From contig NZ_JADDUE010000003.1 of NCBI RefSeq assembly GCF_016526145.1, positions 1 through 64,000 on the forward strand: DNA of 64,000 nucleotides, in the 5' to 3' direction. The position numbers were made by a program, and so were the translations under genes. Origin of the DNA: Saccharopolyspora galaxeae (GTDB taxonomy: Bacteria; Actinomycetota; Actinomycetes; Mycobacteriales; Pseudonocardiaceae). The notes under the pieces were generated by a model. It was not told the DNA's origin. It saw only the letters and a program-made list of their open reading frames with translations, and did not search any database. Positions 1 through 9,716 of this stretch are shown one piece after another (the first letter of the stretch is position 1; each line of letters starts with the position of its first letter).

Positions 1-209
1 ATGAGCACCGCCGTCTGCACCGTCATGTGCAACGAACCTGCGATCCGCGCGCCCTTCAACGGCTTCGAATCCGCATACTCCCGGCGAGTCGCCATCAAAC
101 CCGGCATCTCATGCTCCGCCAGCCGGATCTGGTGCCGACCGGACTCGGCCAGTCCCAGATCAGCGACGGCGAAATCGAGGCCATTGGCCGTTTGCAGCTT
201 CGCGCTCAT
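1..209 (-). CDS. sahH: S-adenosylhomocysteine hydrolase, N-terminal part (cut by window edge)
   Basis: The reverse strand from the ATG at 209 reads 69 codons of an adenosylhomocysteinase N terminus, with the family signatures [11 protein letters not shown] and [16 protein letters not shown]. The rest lies beyond base 1. The enzyme splits SAH into homocysteine and adenosine in the cytoplasm, which removes product inhibition from SAM-dependent methyltransferases. A purine-rich ribosome site (AAGAAAGGAAATC) sits directly before the ATG. It is the last visible gene of the betaine/methyl-cycle run: the upstream methyltransferase makes three SAH per betaine, and the homocysteine and adenosine released here are the substrates of metH and adoK. 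Some third codon positions are A or T (GGT, TTG, GAT), so codon use is slightly less GC-biased than in its neighbours. Identity is near certain from the motifs although only the N terminus is seen. Confidence 0.93.
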   Translation of the reverse strand, partial: MSAKLQTANGLDFAVADLGLAESGRHQIRLAEHEMPGLMATRREYADSKPLKGARIAGSLHMTVQTAVL

Positions 210-222
210 GATTTCCTTTCTT

Positions 223-273
223 GATTTCCCTGCTCGGGCTTCATCCCTGTCACAGGCGATTTCCCTGCTCGGG
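223..273. repeat. Pair of exact 16-bp direct repeats before sahH
   Basis: GATTTCCCTGCTCGGG occurs at 223-238 and again at 258-273, separated by 19 bp. On the transcript the copy nearer sahH ends just upstream of its ribosome site. The repeat could be a regulator site, an RNA element or a recent duplication. It does not match the SAH-riboswitch core that I know. Confidence 0.6.
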
Positions 274-290
274 TCGAGAGTCCTCCGGCG

Positions 291-321
291 GGCGGGCCGC
301 GATCAGCCAGCGCGGCCCGCC
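291..321 (-). terminator. Hairpin in the metH-sahH spacer
   Basis: Arms GGCGGGCCGCG (291-301) and CGCGGCCCGCC (311-321) are perfectly complementary with a 9-nt loop, starting 10 nt after the metH stop. No U-run follows on the minus strand. It is either a U-less actinobacterial terminator or an intercistronic RNA-stabilising stem. Confidence 0.55.
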
Positions 322-330
322 CGGCCGGGA

Positions 331-3300
331 TCACGTGTTGAAGTACTTCGCCTCGGGGTGGTGGGCGATGATCGCGTCGGTGGACTGCTCCGGGTGCAGC
401 TGGAACTCCTCGGAAAGCTCCACGCCGATCCGCTCGCTCTCCAGCAGCTCCACGATCTTGGCCCGGTCCTCGATCTCCGGGCAGGCGCCGTAGCCGAACG
501 AGAAGCGGGCACCGCGGTAGCCGAGCTTGAAGAACTCGGTGACCTCGTCCGGGTCCTCCTCGGAGACCGCCCGGCCGCTGGAGAACAGCAGCTCCTGGCG
601 CACCCGGCGGTGGAAGTACTCCGCCAACGCCTCGGTCAGCTGCACGCCCATGCCGTGGATCTCCAGGTAATCCCGGTAGGCGTCCTTCGCGAACAGCTGG
701 TTGGCGTAGTCCGCGATCGGCTGGCCCATCGTGACCAGCTGCATCGGCAGCACGTCGACCTGCCCGGTCTGCTCGGCCTTCTCCCGCGAGCGGTAGAAGT
801 CCGCCAGGCACAGCCGCCGGTCCCGCTGCTGGCGCGGGAAGGTGAACCGGGTGCGCTCCGGCGAGTCCGGCTCCTCCTTGTCCAGCACGATCAGCGAGTT
901 GCCCTCGGAGACCACCGGGAAGTAGCCGTAGACCACGGCCGCGTGCTGCAGGATGCCCGCGGTGGACAGCTCGTCCACCCACGCGCGCAGCCGCGGGCGG
1001 CCCTCGGACTCGACCAGCTCCTCGTAGGTCTTGCCCTCGCCCTTCTTGGAGCCGCGCAGGCCCCACTGGCCGAAGAACGTGGCCCGCTCGTCCAGCAGCG
1101 CCAAGTAGTCGGCCGTGGGCACGCCCTTGATCACCCGGGAGCCCCAGAACGGCGGGGTCGGCACCGGGGAATCGGCGTCCACGTCGGAACGGGTGGACTC
1201 GTCGTAGAGGTCCGGGATCTCGCCTTCCTCGGCCTTGCGCTTCTCGGCGATCCGCAGCGAACGCTCGCGGCGCTCCTTGCGCTCGGCCTTCTTGGCCTGT
1301 TCCTTCTCGTCCTCCTCGGGGCTGTCGCCGCGCTTGATGGCCATCAGCCGGTCCATCAGGTTCAGGCCCTCGAAGGCGTCCTTCGCGTAGCGCACGTCGC
1401 CCTGGAAGACCTCGTCGAGGTCGTTCTCCACGAAGGAGCGGGTCAGCGCCGCGCCGCCGAGCATCACCGGGTACTTCTCGGAGATGCCCCTGGAGTTCAT
1501 CTCCTCCAGGTTCTCCTTCATGATCACCGTCGACTTGACCAGCAGCCCGGACAGGCCGATCACGTCGACCTTGTGCTCGTCGGCGGCTTCCAGGATGGCG
1601 TTGACCGGCTGCTTGATGCCGATGTTGACCACGTCGTAGCCGTTGTTGGACACGATGATGTCCACCAGGTTCTTGCCGATGTCGTGCACATCGCCCTTGA
1701 CGGTGGCCAGCAGCAGCTTGCCCTTGCCGCCGGTGTCGTCCTTGTCCATGTGCGGTTCGAGGTGCGCCACGGCGGTCTTCATGACCTCCGCGGACTGCAG
1801 CACGAACGGCAGCTGCATCTGCCCGGAACCGAACAGGTCACCGACGACCTTCATGCCGGCCAGCAGGTTCTCGTTGACGATCTGCAGCGGGGCCTTCTCC
1901 TGCATGGCCTCGTCCAGATCCGCTTCGAGCCCGTTGCGCTCGCCGTCCACGATGCGCTTCTCCAGCCGCTCGAACAGCGGCAGCTTCGCCAGCTCCTCGG
2001 CCCGCGAGGCACCGCTGGAGGCCGCCGTCTTGCCCTCGAACAGCGACATCAGCTTCTGCAGCGGGTCGTAGTCCTCGGTGCGGCGGTTGTAGACGAGGTC
2101 GAGCGCGACCTGCTTCTGCTCGTCCTCGATCTTGCTCATCGGCAGGATCTTGGAGGCGTTCAGGATCGCCGAGTCCAGCCCGGCTTCGCGGCACTCGTTG
2201 AGGAACACCGAGTTCAGCACCTGGCGCGCGGCCGGGTTCAGCCCGAACGAGACGTTCGACAGGCCCAGCGTCGTCTGCACGTCCGGGTGCCGCCGCTTGA
2301 GCTCGCGGATCGCCTCGATGGTCTCGATGCCGTCCTCGCGGACCTCCTCCTGGCCCGTGGTGATCGGGAAGACCAGGCAGTCGATGATGATCGAGGACTC
2401 GTCCAGGCCCCACTTGCCGGTGATGTCCGCGATCAGCCGCTCGGCGACGCGCACCTTCCAGTCCCGGGTCCGGGCCTGGCCCTCCTCGTCGATGCACAGC
2501 CCGACGATGGTGGCGCCGTGCTCGTGGACCATGTCCATGACCTTCTGGAACCGCGAGTCCGGGCCGTCGCCGTCCTCGTAGTTCACCGAGTTCACCGCGC
2601 ACCGGCCGCCGAAGTGCTCCAAGCCCGCCTGGATGACGTCGGCCTCGGTGGAGTCCACCATCACCGGCAGCGTGGAGGCGGTGGCCAGCCTGCTGGCCAG
2701 TTCCCGCATGTCCTCGACGCCGTCGCGGCCCACGTAGTCCACGCACAGGTCGAGCAGGTGCGCGCCCTCGCGGGTCTGGGACTTAGCGATCTCGACGCAG
2801 TCCTCGTAGCGGCCGTCGAGCATGGCCTCGCGGAACTTCTTGGAACCGTTGGTGTTGGTGCGCTCGCCGACGTTGAGGTTGGTGGCGTCCTGCTGGAACG
2901 GCACCGCCTGGTACACCGACGACACCGACGGGATGACCTCCGGCGTGCGCGGCGCCGGGTTGAGCCCGGCTACCGCCTCGGAGACCGCGCGCACGTGCTC
3001 ACCGGTGGTGCCGCAGCAGCCGCCGACCAGCCGGGTGCCGAAGTTGTTGACGAACCCGACCAGCGCCTCGGCCAGCTCGTCGGCCTGCAGCGGATACACC
3101 GCGCCGTTCGGGCCGAGCTCGGGCAGGCCCGCGTTCGGCATCACCGAGATCGGCACCTGGGCGTGCTGGGCCAGCACCCGCAGGTGCTCGCTCATCTCCG
3201 CGGGCCCGGTCGCGCAGTTCATCCCGATCATGTCGATGCCCAGCGGCTCCAGCGCGGTCAGCGCCGCGCCGATCTCCGAGCCCACCAGCATCGTGCCGGT

Positions 3301-3924
3301 CTGCTCCACGGTGACCTGCGCGATGATCGGCCGGTACTGGCCGGTCTTGGCCATGGCGCGCTTGGCGCCGACGATCGAGGCCTTCGTCTGCAGCAGGTCC
3401 TGGGAGGTCTCGACCAGGACCACGTCGATCCCGCCCTCGAGCAGGCCCAGCACGCTCTCCTCGTAGGCGTCGCGCAGGTCCGCGTACGGCGCGTGGCCGA
3501 GGGTGGGCAGCTTGGTGCCCGGCCCCATCGAACCGAGCACGAACCGCGGCTTGTCCGGCGTCGAGAACTCGTCGGCGGCCTCGCGGGCCAGCCGGGCGCC
3601 CTTCTCGGCCAGGTCCCGGATCCGCTCCGTGATGCCGTACTCGCCGAGGTTGGCGAGGTTCGTGCCGAACGTGTTCGATTCGATCGCGTCCGAACCCGCC
3701 TCGAGGAAACCGCGGTAGACGCTGGAAACCACGTCCGGGCGGGTCTCGTTGAGGATCTCGTTGCAGCCTTCGAGGTTCGCGAAGTCGTCCAGCGTCAGGT
3801 CGTGGGCCTGCAACGCGGTGCCCATTCCGCCGTCCGCGACGAGCACGCGCTCGGCGAGCGCGCTGAGAAACCCGCTCGGGTCCCGGCCCGAAGCGGATTC
3901 GCCGTTCGTGTTGACCCCATTCAT
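331..3924 (-). CDS. metH: Cobalamin-dependent methionine synthase
   Basis: A 1197-residue MetH that transfers the methyl of 5-methyltetrahydrofolate via cobalamin to homocysteine. Modules in order: the homocysteine/zinc domain (Cys in GMNCATGP near residue 236 and the GGCCGTT pair near 303), the pterin-binding domain, the B12 cap, the B12-binding domain with GDVHDIG near 745 (the His ligates cobalt), and the C-terminal AdoMet reactivation domain with RGARFSFGYGACPEIEDR near 1150. Length and order match full MetH. The ATG at 3924 is chosen because GGAAGAGG lies 7 nt upstream; longer in-frame reading has no ribosome site. An acidic/basic linker (EEDEKEQAKKAERKERRERS) joins the B12 and reactivation domains. 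It lies between adoK and sahH on the same strand and regenerates methionine for metK in the same cycle. Confidence 0.97.
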   Translation of the reverse strand: MNGVNTNGESASGRDPSGFLSALAERVLVADGGMGTALQAHDLTLDDFANLEGCNEILNETRPDVVSSVYRGFLEAGSDAIESNTFGTNLANLGEYGITERIRDLAEKGARLAREAADEFSTPDKPRFVLGSMGPGTKLPTLGHAPYADLRDAYEESVLGLLEGGIDVVLVETSQDLLQTKASIVGAKRAMAKTGQYRPIIAQVTVEQTGTMLVGSEIGAALTALEPLGIDMIGMNCATGPAEMSEHLRVLAQHAQVPISVMPNAGLPELGPNGAVYPLQADELAEALVGFVNNFGTRLVGGCCGTTGEHVRAVSEAVAGLNPAPRTPEVIPSVSSVYQAVPFQQDATNLNVGERTNTNGSKKFREAMLDGRYEDCVEIAKSQTREGAHLLDLCVDYVGRDGVEDMRELASRLATASTLPVMVDSTEADVIQAGLEHFGGRCAVNSVNYEDGDGPDSRFQKVMDMVHEHGATIVGLCIDEEGQARTRDWKVRVAERLIADITGKWGLDESSIIIDCLVFPITTGQEEVREDGIETIEAIRELKRRHPDVQTTLGLSNVSFGLNPAARQVLNSVFLNECREAGLDSAILNASKILPMSKIEDEQKQVALDLVYNRRTEDYDPLQKLMSLFEGKTAASSGASRAEELAKLPLFERLEKRIVDGERNGLEADLDEAMQEKAPLQIVNENLLAGMKVVGDLFGSGQMQLPFVLQSAEVMKTAVAHLEPHMDKDDTGGKGKLLLATVKGDVHDIGKNLVDIIVSNNGYDVVNIGIKQPVNAILEAADEHKVDVIGLSGLLVKSTVIMKENLEEMNSRGISEKYPVMLGGAALTRSFVENDLDEVFQGDVRYAKDAFEGLNLMDRLMAIKRGDSPEEDEKEQAKKAERKERRERSLRIAEKRKAEEGEIPDLYDESTRSDVDADSPVPTPPFWGSRVIKGVPTADYLALLDERATFFGQWGLRGSKKGEGKTYEELVESEGRPRLRAWVDELSTAGILQHAAVVYGYFPVVSEGNSLIVLDKEEPDSPERTRFTFPRQQRDRRLCLADFYRSREKAEQTGQVDVLPMQLVTMGQPIADYANQLFAKDAYRDYLEIHGMGVQLTEALAEYFHRRVRQELLFSSGRAVSEEDPDEVTEFFKLGYRGARFSFGYGACPEIEDRAKIVELLESERIGVELSEEFQLHPEQSTDAIIAHHPEAKYFNT

Positions 3925-3981
3925 GTCGCTGCCTCTTCCCACGCTTTCTTCGACCACGCCCGAACCCAGTGTCCTCCGCGC

Positions 3982-4016
3982 CCGGCGGCACCGGCGGCGT
4001 CTGCCGGTGCCGCCGG
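3982..4016 (-). terminator. 14-bp perfect stem in the adoK-metH spacer
   Basis: Arms at 3982-3995 (CCGGCGGCACCGGC) and 4003-4016 (GCCGGTGCCGCCGG) enclose a 7-nt loop, 12 nt after the adoK stop. No U-run follows. Flanking GTCCTCC and GGAGGAC could extend pairing in an alternative fold. Confidence 0.55.
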
Positions 4017-4027
4017 AGGACGGGGGT

Positions 4028-5002
4028 TCAGCGCAGCTTCGAGCCGATCTCGGTCGCGGCGGACTCGCCGTACGCCTCGGCGATGCGCGCGAGGAAAGAC
4101 TCGCGCTCGACGTCGTACTCCTGCGGCCCGTCGGTCTCCAGCGACACCGTCGCCAGGGTGCAGCCGAGCTGCAGGGACCGCTCCAGGCCCAGACCGCCGG
4201 ACAGGCCGGCCAGGAACCCGGCGCGCAGCGCGTCGCCGACACCGGTCGGGTCGCCCTTCTGCTTCTCCTTCGGCGGCACGACCTCCAGGGTCGGGGCCGA
4301 AGCGGATTCGACCTTCAGGCCCTTAGCGCCCAGCGAGGTCACCCAGCTGCCGACCTTGCCCAGCACCTCTTCGTGGCTCCAGCCGGTGCTCTGCAGCAGC
4401 AGGCCGTGCTCGTACTCGTTGGTGAACAGGTACTCCGCACCCTCGACGAGCTTGCGCACCGCCTCGCCGTCCATCCGGGCCAGCTGCTGGCCGGGGTCGG
4501 CGAGGAACTTGTAGCCGCGCTCCCGCGACTCCTGGGTGTGCCTGATCATCGCGTCCGGGTCGTTCGCGGAGATCACCACGAGGTCCAGCCCGCCGATGCG
4601 GTCGGCCACGGACTTCAACTCGATCTCCCGCGCCTCGGACATGGCGCCCGGGTAGAACGAGGCGATCTGGTTGAAGTCCTGGTCGGTCGTGCACAGGAAC
4701 CGGGAGGTGTGCTTGGTCGCCGAGACGTGCACCGAGGCGGTGTCCACCCCGTGCCGCTCCAGCCACGACCGGTATTCCTCGAAGTCCTCACCCACGGCGC
4801 CGACCAGGTAGGGGGTCACGCCCAGCTTGCCGAGCCCGAAGGTGATGTTGGCCGCGATCCCGCCGCGGCGCACCTCCAGCTCGTCGACCAGGAACGACAG
4901 GGACACCTGCTCGAGCTGATCGGCGATCAGCTGATCGGCGATCCTGCCGGGGAAGGACATCAGGTGGTCGGTGGCGATCGAACCGGTCACCGCAATCCGC
5001 AC
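4028..5002 (-). CDS. adoK: Adenosine kinase, PfkB/ribokinase family
   Basis: A 324-residue PfkB-family kinase of the actinobacterial adenosine kinase type, phosphorylating adenosine to AMP. Visible features are the N-terminal GSIATDHLMSFPG, the GGIAANITFGLGKLG substrate/glycine motif, and GDPTGVGDALRAGF near residue 255, which carries the catalytic Asp and anion hole. The start is GTG at 5002 with AAGGAG 8 nt upstream. It lies between metK and metH: adenosine released by SAH hydrolase would be salvaged here, which pulls the reversible SAH hydrolysis forward. Other PfkB sugar kinases are possible from fold alone, but the length, motifs and methyl-cycle neighbours favour adenosine. Confidence 0.9.
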   Translation of the reverse strand: MRIAVTGSIATDHLMSFPGRIADQLIADQLEQVSLSFLVDELEVRRGGIAANITFGLGKLGVTPYLVGAVGEDFEEYRSWLERHGVDTASVHVSATKHTSRFLCTTDQDFNQIASFYPGAMSEAREIELKSVADRIGGLDLVVISANDPDAMIRHTQESRERGYKFLADPGQQLARMDGEAVRKLVEGAEYLFTNEYEHGLLLQSTGWSHEEVLGKVGSWVTSLGAKGLKVESASAPTLEVVPPKEKQKGDPTGVGDALRAGFLAGLSGGLGLERSLQLGCTLATVSLETDGPQEYDVERESFLARIAEAYGESAATEIGSKLR

Positions 5003-5085
5003 TGCAATACTCCTTCACGGCGGTGGGCCGGCGACGTCGTCGGCCACCGACCTCTAAGTGTTCAGGGAACCTGGCCCGCACCGGG

Positions 5086-5113
5086 CCGCGGGGCGCGCGA
5101 CGGCGCCCCGCGG
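5086..5113 (-). terminator. Hairpin in the metK-adoK spacer
   Basis: CCGCGGGGCG (5086-5095) and CGCCCCGCGG (5104-5113) form a perfect 10-bp stem with an 8-nt loop, 22 nt after the metK stop, again without a U-run. Confidence 0.55.
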
Positions 5114-5135
5114 CAGCCCGTGCGGACGTGCGCGA

Positions 5136-6338
<1,203 letters not shown>

Positions 6339-6403
6339 GGCTCAACCTCACCTCTGTCGCTACTTTGGCGGCTTCGATCCTTGCGTACCGGCCGCTCCGA
6401 TGT

Positions 6404-6422
6404 CATGGAGTTCCACTCCATG
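6404..6422 (-). promoter_or_regulatory. 19-bp palindrome in the methyltransferase-metK spacer
   Basis: CATGGAGT (6404-6411) and ACTCCATG (6415-6422) are perfect inverted repeats with a 3-nt centre. The site is 48 nt past the methyltransferase stop and 66 nt before metK. It is less GC-rich than the other spacer stems and could be a protein operator for metK rather than a terminator. Confidence 0.45.
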
Positions 6423-6469
6423 GCACCGGAGCAACCGTCCCCAACAGGGGTCTTATGCTGTTTTAATGA

Positions 6470-8176
6470 TCATGCACGGGCGTGGATGATGCCCCACGCC
6501 AGGCTCCCGGCGTTACCGGAGTCGACCCAGGCGCGCAGCCCGCGCTTCATCTTCGTGCGGTACTCCTCGCTGATCCGGTCGGCCAGCTCGGACTCGCGGC
6601 TCTCCAGCACCTCCAGCACCCGGCCGTAGTGCACCGGCAGGTACTCGCTGAGGTCCTCGAATTCGAAGTTCTGCAGGCCCAGCCGGGCCAGCTCGCGGCG
6701 GTAGAAGCCGGGCGTGCCCATCGTGTCCAGGTTGAGCCGCTCCAAGATCGGCCCGAGGTCCTGCTTGCGGGCGTCGTCGGCGGCCATCGGGTCGGTGAAC
6801 ACGAACGAGCCGCCCTTGCTCAGCACCCGGGTGGCCTCTTCGAGAACCCGCTCGCGGTCACCGCTGTGCAGGATCGCGTCCTGCGACCACACCACGTCGA
6901 ACGCGTTGTCCTGGAACGGGATGTCCTCGAACGAGCCGTCCTTGACCTCGATGAGGTGGTCGAGCCCCTCGGCGCGGTTGAACTCGACGTTGCGCCGGTT
7001 CTCCACCTCGCTGAGGTTCAGGCAGGCCACCTTGCAGCCGTAGGTCCGGGCCAAGTGCCGCGCAGCACCACCGTAACCGGCGCCGATGTCGAGCACGCGG
7101 GTCTGCGGTGTGATCTCTACCTTGCTCACCATCCGCTCGACGGTGCGCCGGGACGCGGCATCGATGTCCTCGTCCTTGGTCTGGTAGAGGCCGACGTGGA
7201 TGTCGTTGCCGCCCCAGACGTTGAAGTAGAAGTTGTCCGCGTCCTCGGAGTTGTAGTAGTCGCGGGCGGTGTGCACCGCCGCCGAGTACATGTCGGACAG
7301 TTCGTCCTCGGCCCGGTAGTTCTTCTCCGCGACGTGGATGAAGAAGTCCGGGTCCTGGTCGGCGTGCGTTTCCTGGAAATCGCCGTAGGTGTCGATCCGC
7401 TGGAATCCGACCTCGCGCAGCAGCCGCCGCACGTAATTCTTCCGCAACGGGTACATGTTGAGGAAGAATTCACTCTTGTCCGGGAACGTGTACTTGAACC
7501 GGGCCAGGCCCTCGTCCACGTGATCGGGTTCCGCGGAAACGTCCTCGCCCGCGTAGTAATAGGTGTGCTTGCTGGAGAACCCGTCGTCCAGAATGGAGTC
7601 GTAGTTGCGCTGGTCGATGATCAGCACGCCGTCGTGCTTGAGCATCGCGTAGAACTCCGCCAGCGTCTTGCGCCGGTCCCGCTCGGAGAACAGGTGCGTG
7701 AACGAGTTGCCCAAGCAGATGATCGCGTCGTACGCGCCGTGCACGTCCCGGTTCAGCCATCGCCAGTCGGCGTGCACCACGCGCAGGATGTGCCCGCCGT
7801 AGGCCAGGCCGTTGCGGAACGCCTGGGCGAGCATCTGCGGGCTGCCGTCCGCGCTGACCGTCTCGAAGCCCTCTTCCAGCAGCCGCACGGAATGGAACCC
7901 GGTGCCGGTCGCCACGTCCAGCACCGATTCCACACCGCGGGCTTTGAGCTGTTCGACGAAGAACTGGCCTTCGCTCTCGTAGCGCTTCTTCCAGTCGATC
8001 AGGTCGTCCCACTTGTCGACGAATCCGCCGACGTACTCGTGCGTGTAGTGGTCGGATTCGCGCACTTCCAACGGGTTGTCGCCGAAGACCTGCTCCTCGC
8101 GGGCGACCAGCTCGGCCGTGTTGTCGACCGCACCGTTGCCGTCGCCGTGCGCCAGGTCATCCACGCTCTTGGCCAT
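6470..8176 (-). CDS. gsmt/sdmt: Fused glycine/sarcosine N-methyltransferase and sarcosine/dimethylglycine N-methyltransferase
   Basis: A 568-residue two-domain methyltransferase that converts glycine through sarcosine and dimethylglycine to glycine betaine, using three SAM. The N-terminal half has SAM motif I VLDVATGTG (85-93) and the GSMT-type IIDQRNYD (187-194). The C-terminal half has a second motif I VLDIGAGYGG (361-370) followed by the SDMT-type CLNLSEVENRRN. This is the fused arrangement known from Actinopolyspora halophila; many halophiles have two separate genes. The ATG at 8176 follows GGGAGTG. The product is the cytoplasmic compatible solute for osmotic stress. It is first in a same-strand run with metK, adoK, metH and sahH, and its upstream region carries a CRP-type palindrome and a promoter candidate. 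Confidence 0.95.
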   Translation of the reverse strand: MAKSVDDLAHGDGNGAVDNTAELVAREEQVFGDNPLEVRESDHYTHEYVGGFVDKWDDLIDWKKRYESEGQFFVEQLKARGVESVLDVATGTGFHSVRLLEEGFETVSADGSPQMLAQAFRNGLAYGGHILRVVHADWRWLNRDVHGAYDAIICLGNSFTHLFSERDRRKTLAEFYAMLKHDGVLIIDQRNYDSILDDGFSSKHTYYYAGEDVSAEPDHVDEGLARFKYTFPDKSEFFLNMYPLRKNYVRRLLREVGFQRIDTYGDFQETHADQDPDFFIHVAEKNYRAEDELSDMYSAAVHTARDYYNSEDADNFYFNVWGGNDIHVGLYQTKDEDIDAASRRTVERMVSKVEITPQTRVLDIGAGYGGAARHLARTYGCKVACLNLSEVENRRNVEFNRAEGLDHLIEVKDGSFEDIPFQDNAFDVVWSQDAILHSGDRERVLEEATRVLSKGGSFVFTDPMAADDARKQDLGPILERLNLDTMGTPGFYRRELARLGLQNFEFEDLSEYLPVHYGRVLEVLESRESELADRISEEYRTKMKRGLRAWVDSGNAGSLAWGIIHARA

Positions 8177-8409
8177 ACTTCACTCCCACCACTCGCGTTG
8201 GTCATGCGCCTCTGCACCGCACTCGGGTCCGCGCGAATCCGCCCCGAGATCATCTCGCGGTCGTGCCGGGTCGCCAATCGAAATGGCGACGCCTGCGCAC
8301 CGGCGCGGGCGGCCGAAAAAGTTCAGGCCGCAACACCTGCGCCAGTCCTCGCACTCAGTCAGCGCCTTTGCCGACCGGCTTCGACGCGAAATCCGTGCGT
8401 CGAGTAACC

Positions 8410-8438
8410 AAACTAGGCGAATGAGTTGCTGAAGCAAC
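8410..8438 (-). promoter_or_regulatory. Candidate promoter of the betaine cassette, with an inverted repeat over the -35
   Basis: On the minus strand TTGCTT (-35-like) and TAGTTT (8410-8415, -10-like) are 16 bp apart, giving a predicted start near 8403, about 230 nt before the methyltransferase ATG. The -35 lies inside a perfect GTTGCT-GA-AGCAAC repeat (8425-8438 on the plus strand), which could be a repressor or activator half-site pair. Assigned by eye. Confidence 0.4.
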
Positions 8439-8448
8439 CGTGCAAAGC

Positions 8449-8464
8449 TGTGACACTGATCACA
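8449..8464. promoter_or_regulatory. Perfect CRP/GlxR-type operator
   Basis: TGTGACACTGATCACA is an exact TGTGA-N6-TCACA palindrome, the consensus of CRP and of the actinobacterial homologue GlxR/Crp. Its centre is about 53 bp upstream of the predicted start of the betaine cassette, compatible with activation or with co-regulation. Binding by a CRP protein is inferred from the sequence only. Confidence 0.65.
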
Positions 8465-8797
8465 TGGGTGGGATATTAGCGTGATTCAGCCGATCACCCT
8501 GGGTAAAAAAATGCGCTTTCACCTGCGCTTATTCCGGAGATTGCGGAGGCATGTCACGATCAGATAAGTGCACGGTCGCGCCGGAGTGTGTACCATCGCG
8601 TACGCAGCACTTACCATGACAACAACGAATAGCGCAACCGCGGATGCCTACAAAATTGCTCACGCTGGGCTCGCGGTGGGGATCGATTTCCCTTTTCCGC
8701 CGGTGAGATCGATCGGGGGGCCACGGATGTTACGATCCACACCGCAGCAGCGCCAGACTTTGGCGCAAGATCTTTTCAGTTGCCGCTTCCTCGCTGG
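8465..8797. other. Noncoding stretch between the DMT exporter and the betaine promoter
   Basis: About 330 bp with clearly more A+T than the genes (for example GGGTAAAAAAATGCG near 8500). I see no terminator with a U-run, no RNA gene and no credible CDS. An open plus-strand frame from about 8568 runs antisense into the exporter and has no gene-like codon bias. Confidence 0.6.
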
Positions 8798-9667
8798 TCA
8801 GGCCAGGTCGATCAGGACGATCCCGGCCACCACGACCCCGGCGAGCACCGCCCGGCCGCGGCCCATCCGCTCGCCCAGGAAGATCGCCCCGAGCAATGCG
8901 CCGAACACGATGCTGGTCTCGCGCAGCGCCGCAACCGGTCCAAGGGTTGCCCGTGTTTGCGCCCACAAAACGATCCCGTAGGCGGCCATCGAAACGAGCC
9001 CGCCCGCAATTCCGCCGCGCCAATGCCGGCGCAACCCGGACAGAAAACTCCGGCGCCGCGAGGCCCAGCCGGCCAGCGGCAACGCGGGCCCCTGCAGCAG
9101 GAACATCCAGGCCGCGTAGCCGAGCACACCGGTCCGGTGCACTCCGACGCCGTCGATGACCGTGTAAGTGGCGATCAGCAGGCCGGTGCCGAACGCGGCG
9201 AGCAGACCCGGCACAGCGGTGCGGCCGGGCATCCCGCCGACGAACACCAGGCTCAGCAACCCCGCGGAGACCACCAGCACCCCGGCCAGCTGCACCGCCG
9301 GGATGCGCTGGCCGAGCAGGACGGCGGACAGCAGTGTCACCACCCACGGCGAAGTGCCGCGGGCCAGCGGGTAGACCTGGCTGAACTCGCCCAGCCGATA
9401 ACTGACCAGCAATCCGAATTGATAAAGGACGTGCACCGCGGCGGAAGCCAGCACCAGCGGCCAGGCTTCCGGTGCGGGCGGGCCGGTGAACATCACCACA
9501 ACTGCGCCGACCGCGGTGTAGGTGACGCCGATCAGCGAGAACCCGATCATCCGGTCGGCCACCCCGTGCGCGAGCGCGTTCCACGTCGCGTGCAACACCG
9601 CCGCCAGGAGCACCGCCAGGGTGACCAATGTCCCCGCTTGTTGCGCTTCAGCGGCCACGTCGGTCAT
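8798..9667 (-). CDS. EamA/DMT-superfamily transporter
   Basis: A 289-residue membrane protein of about ten hydrophobic segments arranged as two EamA repeats, the architecture of drug/metabolite transporters. The first repeat ends with the PLARGTSPWVVTLLSAVLLGQR type signature and the second with ALRETSIVFGALLGAIFLGER. Both carry the Gly/Glu-Arg ending (LGQR, LGER) typical of the family. The substrate cannot be told from sequence; relatives export amino acids or other metabolites. It starts at the ATG at 9667 and lies 50 nt downstream of a small unknown gene on the same strand, so the two may be co-transcribed. Confidence 0.88.
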   Translation of the reverse strand: MTDVAAEAQQAGTLVTLAVLLAAVLHATWNALAHGVADRMIGFSLIGVTYTAVGAVVVMFTGPPAPEAWPLVLASAAVHVLYQFGLLVSYRLGEFSQVYPLARGTSPWVVTLLSAVLLGQRIPAVQLAGVLVVSAGLLSLVFVGGMPGRTAVPGLLAAFGTGLLIATYTVIDGVGVHRTGVLGYAAWMFLLQGPALPLAGWASRRRSFLSGLRRHWRGGIAGGLVSMAAYGIVLWAQTRATLGPVAALRETSIVFGALLGAIFLGERMGRGRAVLAGVVVAGIVLIDLA

Positions 9668-9716
9668 AGCGCCCCCAGATCGTCTCCCCCGACCCTAGAT
9701 CAACTCGACGTCTTGA

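Noticed and set aside
210-330. Possible SAH riboswitch before sahH
   Set aside because: The conserved SAH-riboswitch core is not present; only the direct repeats and a hairpin are seen.
1-4326. Very long open frame on the plus strand across metH (more than 1400 codons)
   Set aside because: It is the antisense shadow of metH and adoK in GC-rich DNA. The product is Arg/Leu/Val/His-rich without domains, and the opposite strand encodes clear enzymes.
6339-6469. Possible SAM riboswitch before metK
   Set aside because: The spacer has a palindrome but none of the conserved cores of the SAM riboswitch classes that I know. A covariance-model search would be decisive.
6482-8407. 641-codon plus-strand frame opposite the betaine methyltransferase
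   Set aside because: Antisense to a well-supported two-domain methyltransferase; no ribosome site and no recognisable motif.
8568-8981. 137-codon plus-strand frame with a hydrophilic start
   Set aside because: Its second half is antisense to the DMT transporter. It has no ribosome site and no GC-rich third positions.
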